Shown piece by piece: positions 7,909 through 15,515 of a DNA stretch of 64,000 nucleotides. Origin of the DNA: UBA1660 sp964462035 (GTDB lineage: Bacteria > Myxococcota_A > Polyangia > Polyangiales > Houyiibacteriaceae). Both the position numbers and the translations under genes were made by a program. Under the pieces are notes generated by a model. The model did no database searches, was not told where the DNA came from, and saw only the letters and a program-made list of their open reading frames with translations. Position 1 is the first letter of the stretch. The number at the start of each line of letters is the position of its first letter. The stretch is taken from contig CAYXAP010000009.1 of NCBI GenBank assembly GCA_964462035.1, positions 62,001 to 126,000 of the forward strand, given 5' to 3'.

Positions 7909-9183
7909 TCACTCGATCACTCCGGCGGCGACGAGCAGGCCGAGTCCGATCGCGAGGACGAGCAACCCCCAGAAGAACACCCGGCCCATCTGACCGAGCT
8001 CGCGCCGGAGCGCCTCCCGCTCCGCGCGACGGACCGCATCCTTCCCGAAGGTGCGCTCGAGCTCCGCGCGCGCTTCCGCTCGCTCTTCCGCGTCGAGTGG
8101 ATCGTGGCCGCTGAGGTGGTGCAGGTGGTGCTCCACCTCGTGGTCCAAGGTCTCGCGGATCTCCGCCTCCACGTCGTAGGGGGCGTCGGCGAACATCGAG
8201 ACGAAGGTCTGGTAGTAGAGCGCGATCTCGAAGCGGACGTCGGTGAACGTCTCACCCGAGCGCTCGTACAACGGCTGGTAGCTCCCCATGAGCGGCTCGC
8301 CCGAGTCGTCGACCGGTGGCACGCCCTCGTCGACCACCACGTCGAGGTTCGCCACGCCGCGTTCGGCGAAGACCTCCACGCTCAGTCGTTCGACCGCGTC
8401 GGCGAACGCCTCCGCGTCGAGCATCACGCCCTCCCCTTCGATCGCCCCGAAGAGCACCTCGAAGGCCTCGGGCGGCGGGTCGTCTTCTCGGATGGAAGGG
8501 GTGGGCACGTCGTGAACCGCACCGCACTCGGGACACACGAGCCCAAAGCGCATCCGAGATGGATAGCTCAGCAGGTCGTAGGCGGCGGTGATCACGTCCA
8601 GCAACGCGTCACCGGACCCGTTCATTCGCTCGGCGATCGACTCGGGCGTGTCGAGCGTGCGCCCGTCGTCGAGGGTGAGCTCCACGACACCGAGGCCGCG
8701 GACCACGGCCGCGTCGAGCACCGGGGTGGGCATGACCAAGGCTCGCCACAACGCTCTCGCCGCCCCGACCTTCACCGGATCGAGGAACGCACCCCGCACG
8801 CCCTCCACGGCCCGTGCCCAGCGCGTGGGTGGATGCTCGAAGACCGGCGGCTCCGCGAGGAGCGACTCCGGATCGGCCCCGACCGGATCGACGTCGAGGG
8901 CGTGGCGGCAGTTGCGGCAGGTGAGCGCCGGGTGCGGCTGCGGCTCGATGACCCCGAAGCGCTCGGCGAGGTCACGGACGAGGTGGAAGTCGGAGACGAA
9001 GAGCTCGTCGACCGGACGATCGAGCCCGACGCGGCCCGCAGCGATCGCGTTGAGCAACCGCCCGGCGAAGAGCTCGGTCCCGTCGACGACGTCGTCGGCG
9101 ATGGCCCTCCCCGCTGGCACGAAGCGCACCTCGATCGTGTCGCCGTGCAACCCCTCGAGCGAAAGCTCGAAGGGGTCGCTCAA
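7909..9183 (-). CDS. Zincin-like metallopeptidase with zinc-ribbon cysteines and C-terminal TM
   Basis: 424 residues. HEVEHH at 348-353 matches the HExxH zinc-peptidase motif, inside a short zincin_1-like segment (YYQTFVSMF...IRETLDHEVEHHLHHL). Two Cys pairs, C89/C92 (CRNC) and C217/C220 (CPEC), look like the halves of a zinc ribbon. A charged helical stretch and one transmembrane helix (about 402-422) end the protein. Minimal zincins of this type are not well understood; proteolysis is inferred. The start is a TTG (9181-9183) overlapping the upstream stop as TTGA; no ATG lies near the N-terminus. Confidence 0.72.
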   Translation of the reverse strand: MSDPFELSLEGLHGDTIEVRFVPAGRAIADDVVDGTELFAGRLLNAIAAGRVGLDRPVDELFVSDFHLVRDLAERFGVIEPQPHPALTCRNCRHALDVDPVGADPESLLAEPPVFEHPPTRWARAVEGVRGAFLDPVKVGAARALWRALVMPTPVLDAAVVRGLGVVELTLDDGRTLDTPESIAERMNGSGDALLDVITAAYDLLSYPSRMRFGLVCPECGAVHDVPTPSIREDDPPPEAFEVLFGAIEGEGVMLDAEAFADAVERLSVEVFAERGVANLDVVVDEGVPPVDDSGEPLMGSYQPLYERSGETFTDVRFEIALYYQTFVSMFADAPYDVEAEIRETLDHEVEHHLHHLSGHDPLDAEERAEARAELERTFGKDAVRRAEREALRRELGQMGRVFFWGLLVLAIGLGLLVAAGVIE

Positions 9184-9917
9184 CCTGCCGCTCCGGCGAT
9201 CGCTCGGACGTGATCGGCTCCGGCGCCGCAGCAGCCACCCATGGCGCGAACACCAGCGGCGCGCAGCTCGGCCGCGAGCGCGGCGAAGTCGGCGGGCGTC
9301 CGGAGCGCCCCCGGCAGGCCGGCGCTCGGGCGGGCGAATACCGGCAGTGGACCGCTCACCCAGCGGCGGGCTAGCGCGACCACGCTCCCTCGACCGTCGC
9401 CACAGCCGACCAACACGGCCGCAGCGCCGGCGTCGCGGAGGCGCGCGGGCAGGGCAGCCCGCTCCGGTGTGGGCGCATCGTCGAGCGGGCAGTAGCCGGC
9501 GACGACCGGCACCGTCGCCCCGACCGCCGTGACCACCTCGGCGGTCGTCCGCACCAAGGTCTCCGGGCCCACGAAGGTCTCGAGCACGAGCCCGTCCGCG
9601 CCGGCACCGAGCGCGGCCGCGGCCAGCTCGGCGTGAGCGTCGCCGGGCCCGAGCGCGGCGAAGACGAACGGCGCCCCGGCCTCCCGCGCCAGCGCCACCG
9701 ACGTGCGAACTCGCTCGGTGCTCGCCTCGCTCCGCGGCGCCGCGAACGAGGCCGTCGTAATCGCCGTCGCGCCAGCCCCGACCATCGCGCGGTGCAGCTC
9801 GACCACTCGGTCGGGTTGCTCGAGCACCCAGCGCTCCGGGTCTCGGGCGTCGGCGCCCAGACGCGCGAGCTCCGTGCCGACCGCGCCGTCCAGCGCCCAG
9901 CCGACGCGCGGGTCCAT
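9180..9917 (-). CDS. Homocysteine S-methyltransferase domain protein
   Basis: 245 residues forming the short homocysteine methyltransferase barrel: LDGAVGTELARLG at the start, GATAITTASFAAPR, VFAALGP, GADGLVLETF, and zinc-ligand cysteines C172 (VGCG) and C229/C230 (GGCCG). Such enzymes move a methyl group to homocysteine or a similar thiol/selenol from S-methylmethionine or a related donor. There is no cobalamin domain, so it is not MetH, and it is shorter than typical MmuM (about 300). The ATG (9915-9917) overlaps the upstream stop as TGATG. Substrate is unknown. Confidence 0.82.
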   Translation of the reverse strand: MDPRVGWALDGAVGTELARLGADARDPERWVLEQPDRVVELHRAMVGAGATAITTASFAAPRSEASTERVRTSVALAREAGAPFVFAALGPGDAHAELAAAALGAGADGLVLETFVGPETLVRTTAEVVTAVGATVPVVAGYCPLDDAPTPERAALPARLRDAGAAAVLVGCGDGRGSVVALARRWVSGPLPVFARPSAGLPGALRTPADFAALAAELRAAGVRAMGGCCGAGADHVRAIAGAAG

Positions 9918-10963
9918 CACATCTCGGCGGCGCCGTCGTCGATCCACTGGCGGATCGGCGCGACGAACTCAGGCGGCAGGAGCGCCCGGCCCTGGGGCAT
10001 CTCACCGCCGCAGACCTCGGAGCCGTCCGCCGTCTCGCCCTCCAGCTTGTGGATCAGCAGGGAGGCGGCCGCGTCGCCGGCGACGATCAGGGTCGGCGCG
10101 CCGGCGCCACCGCAGTCCTCGCCCTCGGCCTCGACCCCGACCATCTCCATGTAGGCGGTCGCTTGGTCGCTGAGGTCGAGGTTCGACTGCATGAAGGTCT
10201 CCTGCGCGCTCGCGCTCGACCCGTCGTGGCAGCCGCTCACGCAGTTGGACCCGCTGAAGAAGTCGTAGATGGACTCCCACGTCGGCTCCGGCGGCTCCGG
10301 CGGCTCGTAGCGGACGAAGCAGTCGCCGACGTCGACCATCGACCCGCAGTCCTGGCCGGGGTCACGCGCGTCGGGCAGACGGGTCGCGCCCACGACCGGC
10401 GCGCCACACGCCAACCAGTTGCGAAGGATGGCCTCACCCTCCGGGGTGTCGAGGGAGGGCAGCGGCGTGTCGCCGCCGTTGATCGAATCGAACACGGCCT
10501 CGCCGCTGGCACGGAACCAGGCACCGCCTGTGGCCAGCACCTCTTCGGCCTCCGGGCCGGAGGGCGGCATCGCTCCGGCCTCGACCTCGGCCATGATCGC
10601 CCGCCCGTGGTCGAACACGCGACGGCTGTTCGTCAGCAGCTCGTCGTACCTCGGCTGGAGCCCTTCCGGACACATGCCGTCCGACCCCAGCTCACAGGCC
10701 AACTGGACGTCGTAGTTCAGCCCTGCGGGGGCCCCTCGGCGGCTGCCCCCGTTCGCGGCCGGTGAGTGGCAGGAACCGCCGGCCGAGCAGTTCTGCTGCA
10801 TCAGCGCCTGCCCCTCGTACGCGGGCGTGCCGGACGCCGGGTCGCCCTCGACGTAATAGAAGACCAGGCGGTTCGCCTGCGCGATGTTGCACTCGCCCAG
10901 CTCGGGCTCGCAGCCGGTGAGGGCAAAGGACAAGCCGATCAACACGAGGGGGGCGCGCGACAT
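9917..10963 (-). CDS. Cytochrome c-like lipoprotein with two heme-type motifs
   Basis: 348 residues. The signal peptide ends in a lipobox (SFALTGC, Cys18). The mature protein has a canonical heme motif CVSGCH (241-246) and an unusual one, C59-x5-C65-H66 (NCSAGGSCH). Met-containing segments that could give an axial ligand follow both (GAMPPSG near 132, GGEMPQGRALL near the end). The repeated plan suggests two cytochrome c-like modules of the kind found in planctomycete and myxobacterial surface lipoproteins. Heme binding at the expanded first motif is doubtful. A redox role in the envelope is inferred; no partner oxidase is nearby. Confidence 0.7.
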   Translation of the reverse strand: MSRAPLVLIGLSFALTGCEPELGECNIAQANRLVFYYVEGDPASGTPAYEGQALMQQNCSAGGSCHSPAANGGSRRGAPAGLNYDVQLACELGSDGMCPEGLQPRYDELLTNSRRVFDHGRAIMAEVEAGAMPPSGPEAEEVLATGGAWFRASGEAVFDSINGGDTPLPSLDTPEGEAILRNWLACGAPVVGATRLPDARDPGQDCGSMVDVGDCFVRYEPPEPPEPTWESIYDFFSGSNCVSGCHDGSSASAQETFMQSNLDLSDQATAYMEMVGVEAEGEDCGGAGAPTLIVAGDAAASLLIHKLEGETADGSEVCGGEMPQGRALLPPEFVAPIRQWIDDGAAEM

Positions 10964-11093
10964 GGGTGGCACTTTCGCCGGCCCTCCCAACTCGGTCAAG
11001 TTCGGCATTGTCGCGAATCGAGGGTGGCGTTCACCCTTTGCCGACAGGGCTTCGGGCTCGACTCTGGTGCCTTTTCCGGGCAGGGTCGCTCCG

Positions 11094-12323
11094 ATGGCGG
11101 ACGTCGCTTGGGGACAGAGCGTGGCTGGAGCTCGCTTCGGTCTGCGACCACCACCCGGTGAGGTGGAGGCAGGCGGTACGATTCGCGTGGAGCTGCTCTG
11201 TCAGAACCAGGGCACCGAGCCGCTGTGGGTCTTCGGTTTCACACCGGGCTACCCGCGCTCGCTGCGGGTGTCTCCACCGAAGAGCCATCGGCCGTGGATC
11301 CGGCTGAGCTTCGGTGACGTGAACGTGCTCCACCCACCCGAGGGGTTCACGCGCCTGCTTCCGGGCGCGACCGTGAGCACGGAGCTCGACCTGAGCTTCG
11401 CCTTCGATCGCCGCGGCGCGGGCGCTTGGCCACTCGCCTTCGCCTACGACCCGGTGCGTGCGAGCGGCCGGCTGGTGCCATGGACGCCGCCGGAGGGCAC
11501 CGAAGCGCTCACCGGAGAGATCGAGCTGCTGGTCACCACCGCGCGCTCGCTGGCCGACGCGGGCATCGACGAGAACGTCGGCCACGAGCTCGACCTCTTG
11601 CTGATGGGTGACCCGCCGGACCTGATCGCGCAGCTCGAAGCCCACGGCGCCGGCGGGGCCGCGTTCGCTGCCCGCCGCGTGGCCCGGATCCTCTCCGCGG
11701 GGATGGAGTCGATGGTCGGCTGGAACGCGCTGCGTGCGCTCCTTCGGATGGGCGACCAGGGCTTCGGCGCCCTGCGCACCGCCCAGCAGGAGATCCCGCA
11801 CGCGGCGGACGTGTATGCGTTCGCGATGGACTGGTTCCGGCACCAGCGCGGGAGCTCGCCCCCCGAAGAGCACCTGCCCTTCATCACGATGCTCGATCGG
11901 ATCATCGAGCAGCCGGACCAGCGGGGGAACTTCCTGCTCACGTGGACCGGCGTGGACTCCGAGATCCACGGCACGCGCCGCATCGAGGTCCTCGGTCGAG
12001 GCGAACGGCTGACCAGCATCCGCCCGCCGGGCGATCCCAGCCCGGCCACCAACCGGGGCGCCCTCCCCCAGGCGCAGATCACCGCCATCGCCACCGCGCT
12101 GCGCGACTCCATGGTCTGGTTGCTACGACCGCTCCGCCAGACGGGTCTGCCCGACGAGCCACGGCCGAGCCTGGAGGTTCAGCTCGGGCTCGGGGACCCC
12201 TTCGCGCGCCGCCTCGCCATGTGGAACGGCGAGTGGCGCCAAGGGCCGGCGCGCACATTGGCCGCGCTGCTGGACCGACTCTCCACTGCGTCCGACGGCA
12301 GCCTGATGCCGCCCCCGGTCTGA
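11094..12323 (+). CDS. Hypothetical protein, beta-sandwich N-terminus
   Basis: 409 residues, no family recognised. Residues 1-140 look like beta strands (GARFGLRPPPGEVEAGGTIR, TEPLWVFGF, FTRLLPGATVSTELDLSF), similar in pattern to immunoglobulin-like domains. The rest is helical (LADAGIDENVGHELDLLLMG, AAFAARRVARILSAGMESM, WNALRALLRMGDQGFGALRT) and may contain HEAT-like helices. No signal peptide is seen with the ATG at 11094. The start is the first ATG after a region without coding character; the cytochrome-like gene is divergent, with its start 131 nt away. Function unknown. Confidence 0.6.
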   Translation: MADVAWGQSVAGARFGLRPPPGEVEAGGTIRVELLCQNQGTEPLWVFGFTPGYPRSLRVSPPKSHRPWIRLSFGDVNVLHPPEGFTRLLPGATVSTELDLSFAFDRRGAGAWPLAFAYDPVRASGRLVPWTPPEGTEALTGEIELLVTTARSLADAGIDENVGHELDLLLMGDPPDLIAQLEAHGAGGAAFAARRVARILSAGMESMVGWNALRALLRMGDQGFGALRTAQQEIPHAADVYAFAMDWFRHQRGSSPPEEHLPFITMLDRIIEQPDQRGNFLLTWTGVDSEIHGTRRIEVLGRGERLTSIRPPGDPSPATNRGALPQAQITAIATALRDSMVWLLRPLRQTGLPDEPRPSLEVQLGLGDPFARRLAMWNGEWRQGPARTLAALLDRLSTASDGSLMPPPV

Positions 12324-12349
12324 GCCGACTCCATCGAACCGTCGTGGGG

Positions 12350-12381
12350 TCGACGCCTCACCTGAGGTGGTGAGGCGACGA
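12350..12381. terminator. Bidirectional hairpin between convergent genes
   Basis: A perfect 9-bp stem (cgcctcacc / ggtgaggcg) with a 6-nt loop, extended by tcg/cga after one mismatch, lies between the convergent 409-residue protein and the RpoH-type sigma gene. No T-run follows on either strand, so termination is inferred from position and stem strength. Confidence 0.5.
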
Positions 12382-12384
12382 GAC

Positions 12385-13191
12385 TCAGGCCGCGGTCTGG
12401 AACTCGGCGAGCTCGCGGCGGAGCTTCTGACGCGCCCTCACCTCGAGCTGCCGGACCCGTTCCTTGCTCACGCCCATCTCGCGGCCGAGGTCCTCGAGGG
12501 TGCGCGGCTCGTCACTCATGATGCGCTCCTCGACGATGCGCTGCTCGCGATCGGAGAGGACCTCGAAGGCCTGACCGAGCCGGGCGCGAACGCGAGCGAT
12601 GGTGTCGCGGCGAGCGACGCTCTCTTCGGGGATGACGTCGTGGCCCTGCAGCCGTTCGATGGCCGGCGCGCGGTCGTCGTAGCGAACGTCGAGGGACATG
12701 TCGCGGTTGCCGAGGAGCGGCCAGAGCTTCCGAGCACGCTTGAGGGGCATGCCGCTCACCTCTGCCATGTGCTCCGGGCTCTCCAGCGCGCTTCGCCGGT
12801 AGGCACGCATCGCACGGCGCTCGGTGCGTGTGGTCCCGAGCCGGACGATGCGGTAGCCGTGGACGACGTACTCGCGAATCTCGGCGCGAATCCAGTAAGC
12901 AGCGTAGGTCACGAGCCGGCATTCACGGCTGGGGTCGAACTTCGCCGCGGCCTTCAGGAGCCCGAGGTTGCCCTGCTGGACCAGGTCCTCGAGGGGCACG
13001 CCCCAGCGTCGGTACTCGCGAGCGATGGAGATGACGAAGGGCAGGCTCGCCTCGACCAGCTTGTGGCCGGCTCGCTCGTCCCCCTCTCGCCAGGCTCGCG
13101 CCAGCCTCAGCTCCTCGGCGGGGTCGAGGGTGCGGACGTGCTCGAGGGAGGCACGGTATCGATCCATGGTGGTCTTCGGCTGCAGGCGCAT
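12385..13191 (-). CDS. rpoH: RpoH-type (sigma-32-like) RNA polymerase sigma factor
   Basis: 268 residues with region 2 (SLPFVISIAREYRRWGVPLE, DLVQQGNLGLLKAAAKFDPS, YAAYWIRAEIREYVV), region 3 and a region 4 helix-turn-helix (TLEDLGREMGVSKERVRQLE). Length and the tight region 2/region 4 spacing fit the RpoH/alternative sigma-70 group; region 1.1 is absent, so this is not the primary sigma factor. The WVHxxE-like element reads SLPFV...VPLE. Myxobacteria carry several RpoH-like sigmas (SigB, SigC) used in development and heat shock, so the exact regulon cannot be named. It is transcribed alone. Confidence 0.87.
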   Translation of the reverse strand: MRLQPKTTMDRYRASLEHVRTLDPAEELRLARAWREGDERAGHKLVEASLPFVISIAREYRRWGVPLEDLVQQGNLGLLKAAAKFDPSRECRLVTYAAYWIRAEIREYVVHGYRIVRLGTTRTERRAMRAYRRSALESPEHMAEVSGMPLKRARKLWPLLGNRDMSLDVRYDDRAPAIERLQGHDVIPEESVARRDTIARVRARLGQAFEVLSDREQRIVEERIMSDEPRTLEDLGREMGVSKERVRQLEVRARQKLRRELAEFQTAA

Positions 13192-13368
13192 GACGGTCTC
13201 CAGAGGTGGGGAGGCGGCGGGAAGGCCGCGTGAACGGTGCGGGGTCGACCCCCGGCGTCCTCGGTCTCTGCGAAGACCGTGCCGGCCGCCGGACTCGCCG
13301 CTTCTTCGAGAGAAACGGCCACTCGCGTCGTTTCGCCACGGGCCGCGAGAGCGGTCCGGTCCATGGGC

Positions 13369-13389
13369 GCCGCGGCAACTTGCCGCGGC
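13369..13389. promoter_or_regulatory. Perfect 10-bp palindrome upstream of the Ser/Glu-repeat gene
   Basis: Arms gccgcggcaa (13369-13378) and ttgccgcggc (13380-13389) are perfect with a single central base. It lies about 50 nt before the start at 13439, in the 247-nt divergent gap between the sigma gene and the repeat-protein gene. The symmetry fits a dimeric repressor operator; as RNA it could also fold poorly because the loop is too tight, favouring a DNA site. Confidence 0.4.
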
Positions 13390-13438
13390 AGCGCGCTGCT
13401 GCTCGACGCGGTGCGGCGGAAACGCTATCGAGTGCGTG

Positions 13439-14242
13439 ATGGCGCCCCAGGTTCAGCCGCCCCCGACGGCCCCCAGCGTGTGGCGAGTCGCGCTGAGCGG
13501 CGCGATCGGTCTGACGATCGGGCTGCTGCTGGTGGCGTGGTCGATGGGGACCGGCCGACCGATGGACGAAGAGGCGCTGGCGGAGTCGGCGGCGGGGTCG
13601 GGGTCGGAGTCCGCGGTCAGCGATCGCGACTCGGAGTCGGATGCAGAGTCGAACTCGGATGCAGAGTCGAACTCGGAGTCGGAGTCGAACTCGGAGTCGG
13701 AGTCGAACTCGGAGTCGAACTCGGAGTCGGACGCGGAGTCGGAGTCGGAGTCGGAGTCGGAGTCGGAGTCGGAGTCGGAGTCGGACGCGGAGTCGGAGTC
13801 GGAGTCGGACGCGGACACCACCGCGGCTACGCCCGCGACCGCCACCGGCACGCCCGCGACCAGCACCGGCACCCCCACGATCGCTGCGGGCACCGCGTCG
13901 GCCGCCGCGGGCTCGACCACGTTCGAGCGGGGCCGCGTCGCCTTCCTCCGCTGCGGCGAGCCGAACGTTCGGTGCGGGCGCGATCGCGACTTCGAAGAGG
14001 CCGCGTGGGCCGTGCTCGCCAACATCACCAGCTGCCCGGCGCTCGGAGGCCGAACCGGCGCGGCGGACGTTCGGATCCACCGGCGGGGCAGCGAAGCCGA
14101 GCTGCGCTTCCGGGACTGGGGCGACGCACCCATCCCGGCCGGTACCTTGCAGTCGTGTCTCGCCGAGAGTGGGCTCGGCGATCTGCCGATCGCGGTGGAG
14201 GGGAGCCCTTTGATCGTGTCTTTCCGCTTTCGACTGCGTTGA
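13439..14242 (+). CDS. Membrane-anchored protein with long Ser-Glu/Asp repeat
   Basis: 267 residues. One transmembrane helix (about 14-35), a highly acidic run of Ser-Glu, Ser-Asp and Asn-Ser pairs (about 54-126), a Thr/Ala/Pro linker (127-155), then a small compact C-terminal domain (VAFLRCGEPNVRCGRDRDFE, EAAWAVLANITSCPAL, DLPIAVEGSPLIVSFRFRLR). The repeat resembles the SD-repeat spacers of surface adhesins, which hold a domain away from the membrane and bind cations. The C-terminal domain has four cysteines and no recognised family. The start is the ATG after the palindrome; the reading frame is the only one giving a plausible protein through the repeat. Confidence 0.7.
   Translation: MAPQVQPPPTAPSVWRVALSGAIGLTIGLLLVAWSMGTGRPMDEEALAESAAGSGSESAVSDRDSESDAESNSDAESNSESESNSESESNSESNSESDAESESESESESESESESDAESESESDADTTAATPATATGTPATSTGTPTIAAGTASAAAGSTTFERGRVAFLRCGEPNVRCGRDRDFEEAAWAVLANITSCPALGGRTGAADVRIHRRGSEAELRFRDWGDAPIPAGTLQSCLAESGLGDLPIAVEGSPLIVSFRFRLR
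13601..13816 (+). repeat. Hexanucleotide tandem repeat (ggagtc type)
   Basis: About 215 bp built from units of gagtcg with variants gatgca, gaactc and gacgcg, encoding the Ser-Glu/Asp/Asn run of the surrounding gene. Because the unit is 6 nt, gain or loss of units keeps the frame, so the repeat can vary in length without breaking the gene. The longest uninterrupted run is near 13736-13785. Confidence 0.9.
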
Positions 14243-14258
14243 TCGGGACAACGATCCT

Positions 14259-14287
14259 TTTGCTCGACGCCGCGGGTGTGCTAACTT
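14259..14287 (+). promoter_or_regulatory. Candidate promoter of the 85-residue gene
   Basis: TTTGCT (14259-14264) and TAACTT (14282-14287) are 17 nt apart, and TG precedes the -10 element (gtgtgcTAACTT). Transcription would start about 14294, almost at the GTG start codon at 14297, so the mRNA would have little or no leader. Confidence 0.35.
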
Positions 14288-14296
14288 GGAACCATC

Positions 14297-14554
14297 GTGG
14301 AGGTCGTTCTTCGCAAAGTAGGTCGTAAGCCCGGACGCGCCGTCGTTGGGCGCCTGCTTCGCCCTCCCCGCAAGGGTTCCGTCGTGGTCATCGAGTTCCC
14401 CGACGGGCTCCACGAGTACGTCACCACCCCCGTGAAGCGGGTGTTGAAGCTCTCGGACCAGGACGTCTACTACATCCAGACGGCCAACAGTCGGTACCGA
14501 CTGGAAGTCCGATCGAGCGAAGCGCTCCCGGTCGAAAAGCCGGTCGCGAAGTAG
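14297..14554 (+). CDS. Small basic protein of unknown function
   Basis: 85 residues, start GTG. The sequence is a compact beta-rich domain (MEVVLRKVGRKPGRAVVGRL, GSVVVIEFPDGLHEYVTTPV, QDVYYIQTANSRYRLEVRSS). It is rich in Lys/Arg and has no signal peptide or transmembrane helix, so it is cytoplasmic. The coding character is good and it fills the space between two real genes. I do not recognise the family; a nucleic-acid or small-ligand binding SH3-like barrel is possible. Confidence 0.65.
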   Translation: MEVVLRKVGRKPGRAVVGRLLRPPRKGSVVVIEFPDGLHEYVTTPVKRVLKLSDQDVYYIQTANSRYRLEVRSSEALPVEKPVAK

Positions 14555-14591
14555 CCTTCACCTGCTCCCGCGCGCGGGACGAGCGCAACGC

Positions 14592-14614
14592 TGACGCGTC
14601 GCGTCAACGCGTCA
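14592..14614. terminator. Hairpin between convergent genes, overlapping a stop codon
   Basis: Perfect 8-bp arms tgacgcgt (14592-14599) and acgcgtca (14607-14614) with a 7-nt loop lie between the 85-residue gene and the convergent amidohydrolase gene, and include the latter's stop codon. A second palindrome, tcccgcgcgcggga (14566-14579), lies just before. Neither is followed by a T-run. Confidence 0.35.
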
Positions 14615-15490
14615 TGAGAGGTCGAGCTTACCGACTTCGGCCACCAGGCCGAGCAGCACGGCATGGAGCGCCTCGAACGCTCCACTCTTCGGCTCGCCAG
14701 TGGCCTCGTGAACGTAGAGTCCCCGGTTCAGCTCGAGCTGGATGGCGTGGAAGCCCTCGGCCGGCCGACCATAGTGCGCGGTGGTGAACCCGCCGCGATA
14801 GGGGTCGTCGTGTCGGACGCTCAGGCCGGCCTGACGGAAGTGCGCGTCGACGAGATCGATGAGCCGGCCATCCGCCGAGCTGCGACCGCGCGTGCCGGGA
14901 ACGACATCGGCCCGGCGGGTCACCCGGTCGGAGCGGATGCTGCGACCCACGCTCGGCATCGAGTGACCGGCCAGGACGATCGCGAACCCGAATCGCTCGC
15001 GGAGCCGGCGCAGCTCGGAACGAAGCGCACCGTGATAGGGGCGATGGAAGAGGTCGAGCCTTCGCTCCAGCTGTCGGTGCTGGAGCGGCTTGCGAAGGAG
15101 CGGCCGCCCGTCGGTCGTCATCCGCCAGACCACGCCCCGCGGCTGCACGCCGCGGGGGGCGGGGTGGTCGGGCACGGTCTGCAGATCGACGTCGTCCTCG
15201 GCTCGGTTGAGGTCGATGACGTACCGAGAGACCCGCGCGCTGAGCATGCTCGCACCGTGGGCAGGCGCGCCCGCGTAGAGCTTGTCCACGTAGATGTCGG
15301 CGTCCCGAGCGACGCCGTCCTGCGGGACGACCATCTCCGAGCGAACCCGGTCCGGAATGGCCAGGCCCGCATGCGGGACCTCGACGAGGACCGGCCGCTG
15401 CTCGGCCTCGGGCGGGCGCTCGAGGCGGTGGTAGGCGATGCCATCGGCGACCGGCCGCGGGGCTGCGCTCTCGACGGACGCGCGCGTCAT
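14612..15490 (-). CDS. N-formylglutamate amidohydrolase family protein
   Basis: 292 residues. Matches the FGase family: VLVEVPHAGLAIPDRV with the zinc-type His, DADIYVDKLYAGAPAHGASM, SRYVIDLNRAEDDVD, FHRPYHGALRSELRRLRERF, AIVLAGHSMPSVG, LVDAHFRQAGLSVRHDDPYR, GFTTAHYGRP and HAIQLELNRGLYVHE. FGase cleaves N-formyl-L-glutamate to formate and glutamate in one histidine degradation route; no hut genes are nearby, so the substrate may be another N-acyl amino acid. Start ATG at 15488-15490. Convergent with the 85-residue gene. Confidence 0.88.
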   Translation of the reverse strand: MTRASVESAAPRPVADGIAYHRLERPPEAEQRPVLVEVPHAGLAIPDRVRSEMVVPQDGVARDADIYVDKLYAGAPAHGASMLSARVSRYVIDLNRAEDDVDLQTVPDHPAPRGVQPRGVVWRMTTDGRPLLRKPLQHRQLERRLDLFHRPYHGALRSELRRLRERFGFAIVLAGHSMPSVGRSIRSDRVTRRADVVPGTRGRSSADGRLIDLVDAHFRQAGLSVRHDDPYRGGFTTAHYGRPAEGFHAIQLELNRGLYVHEATGEPKSGAFEALHAVLLGLVAEVGKLDLS

Positions 15491-15515
15491 CCGGGCAACG
15501 TAGCACGCTGGCCGC

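Noticed and set aside
13601..13816. CRISPR-like array
   Set aside because: The repeat unit is 6 nt with no spacers and encodes Ser-Glu/Asp pairs in frame.
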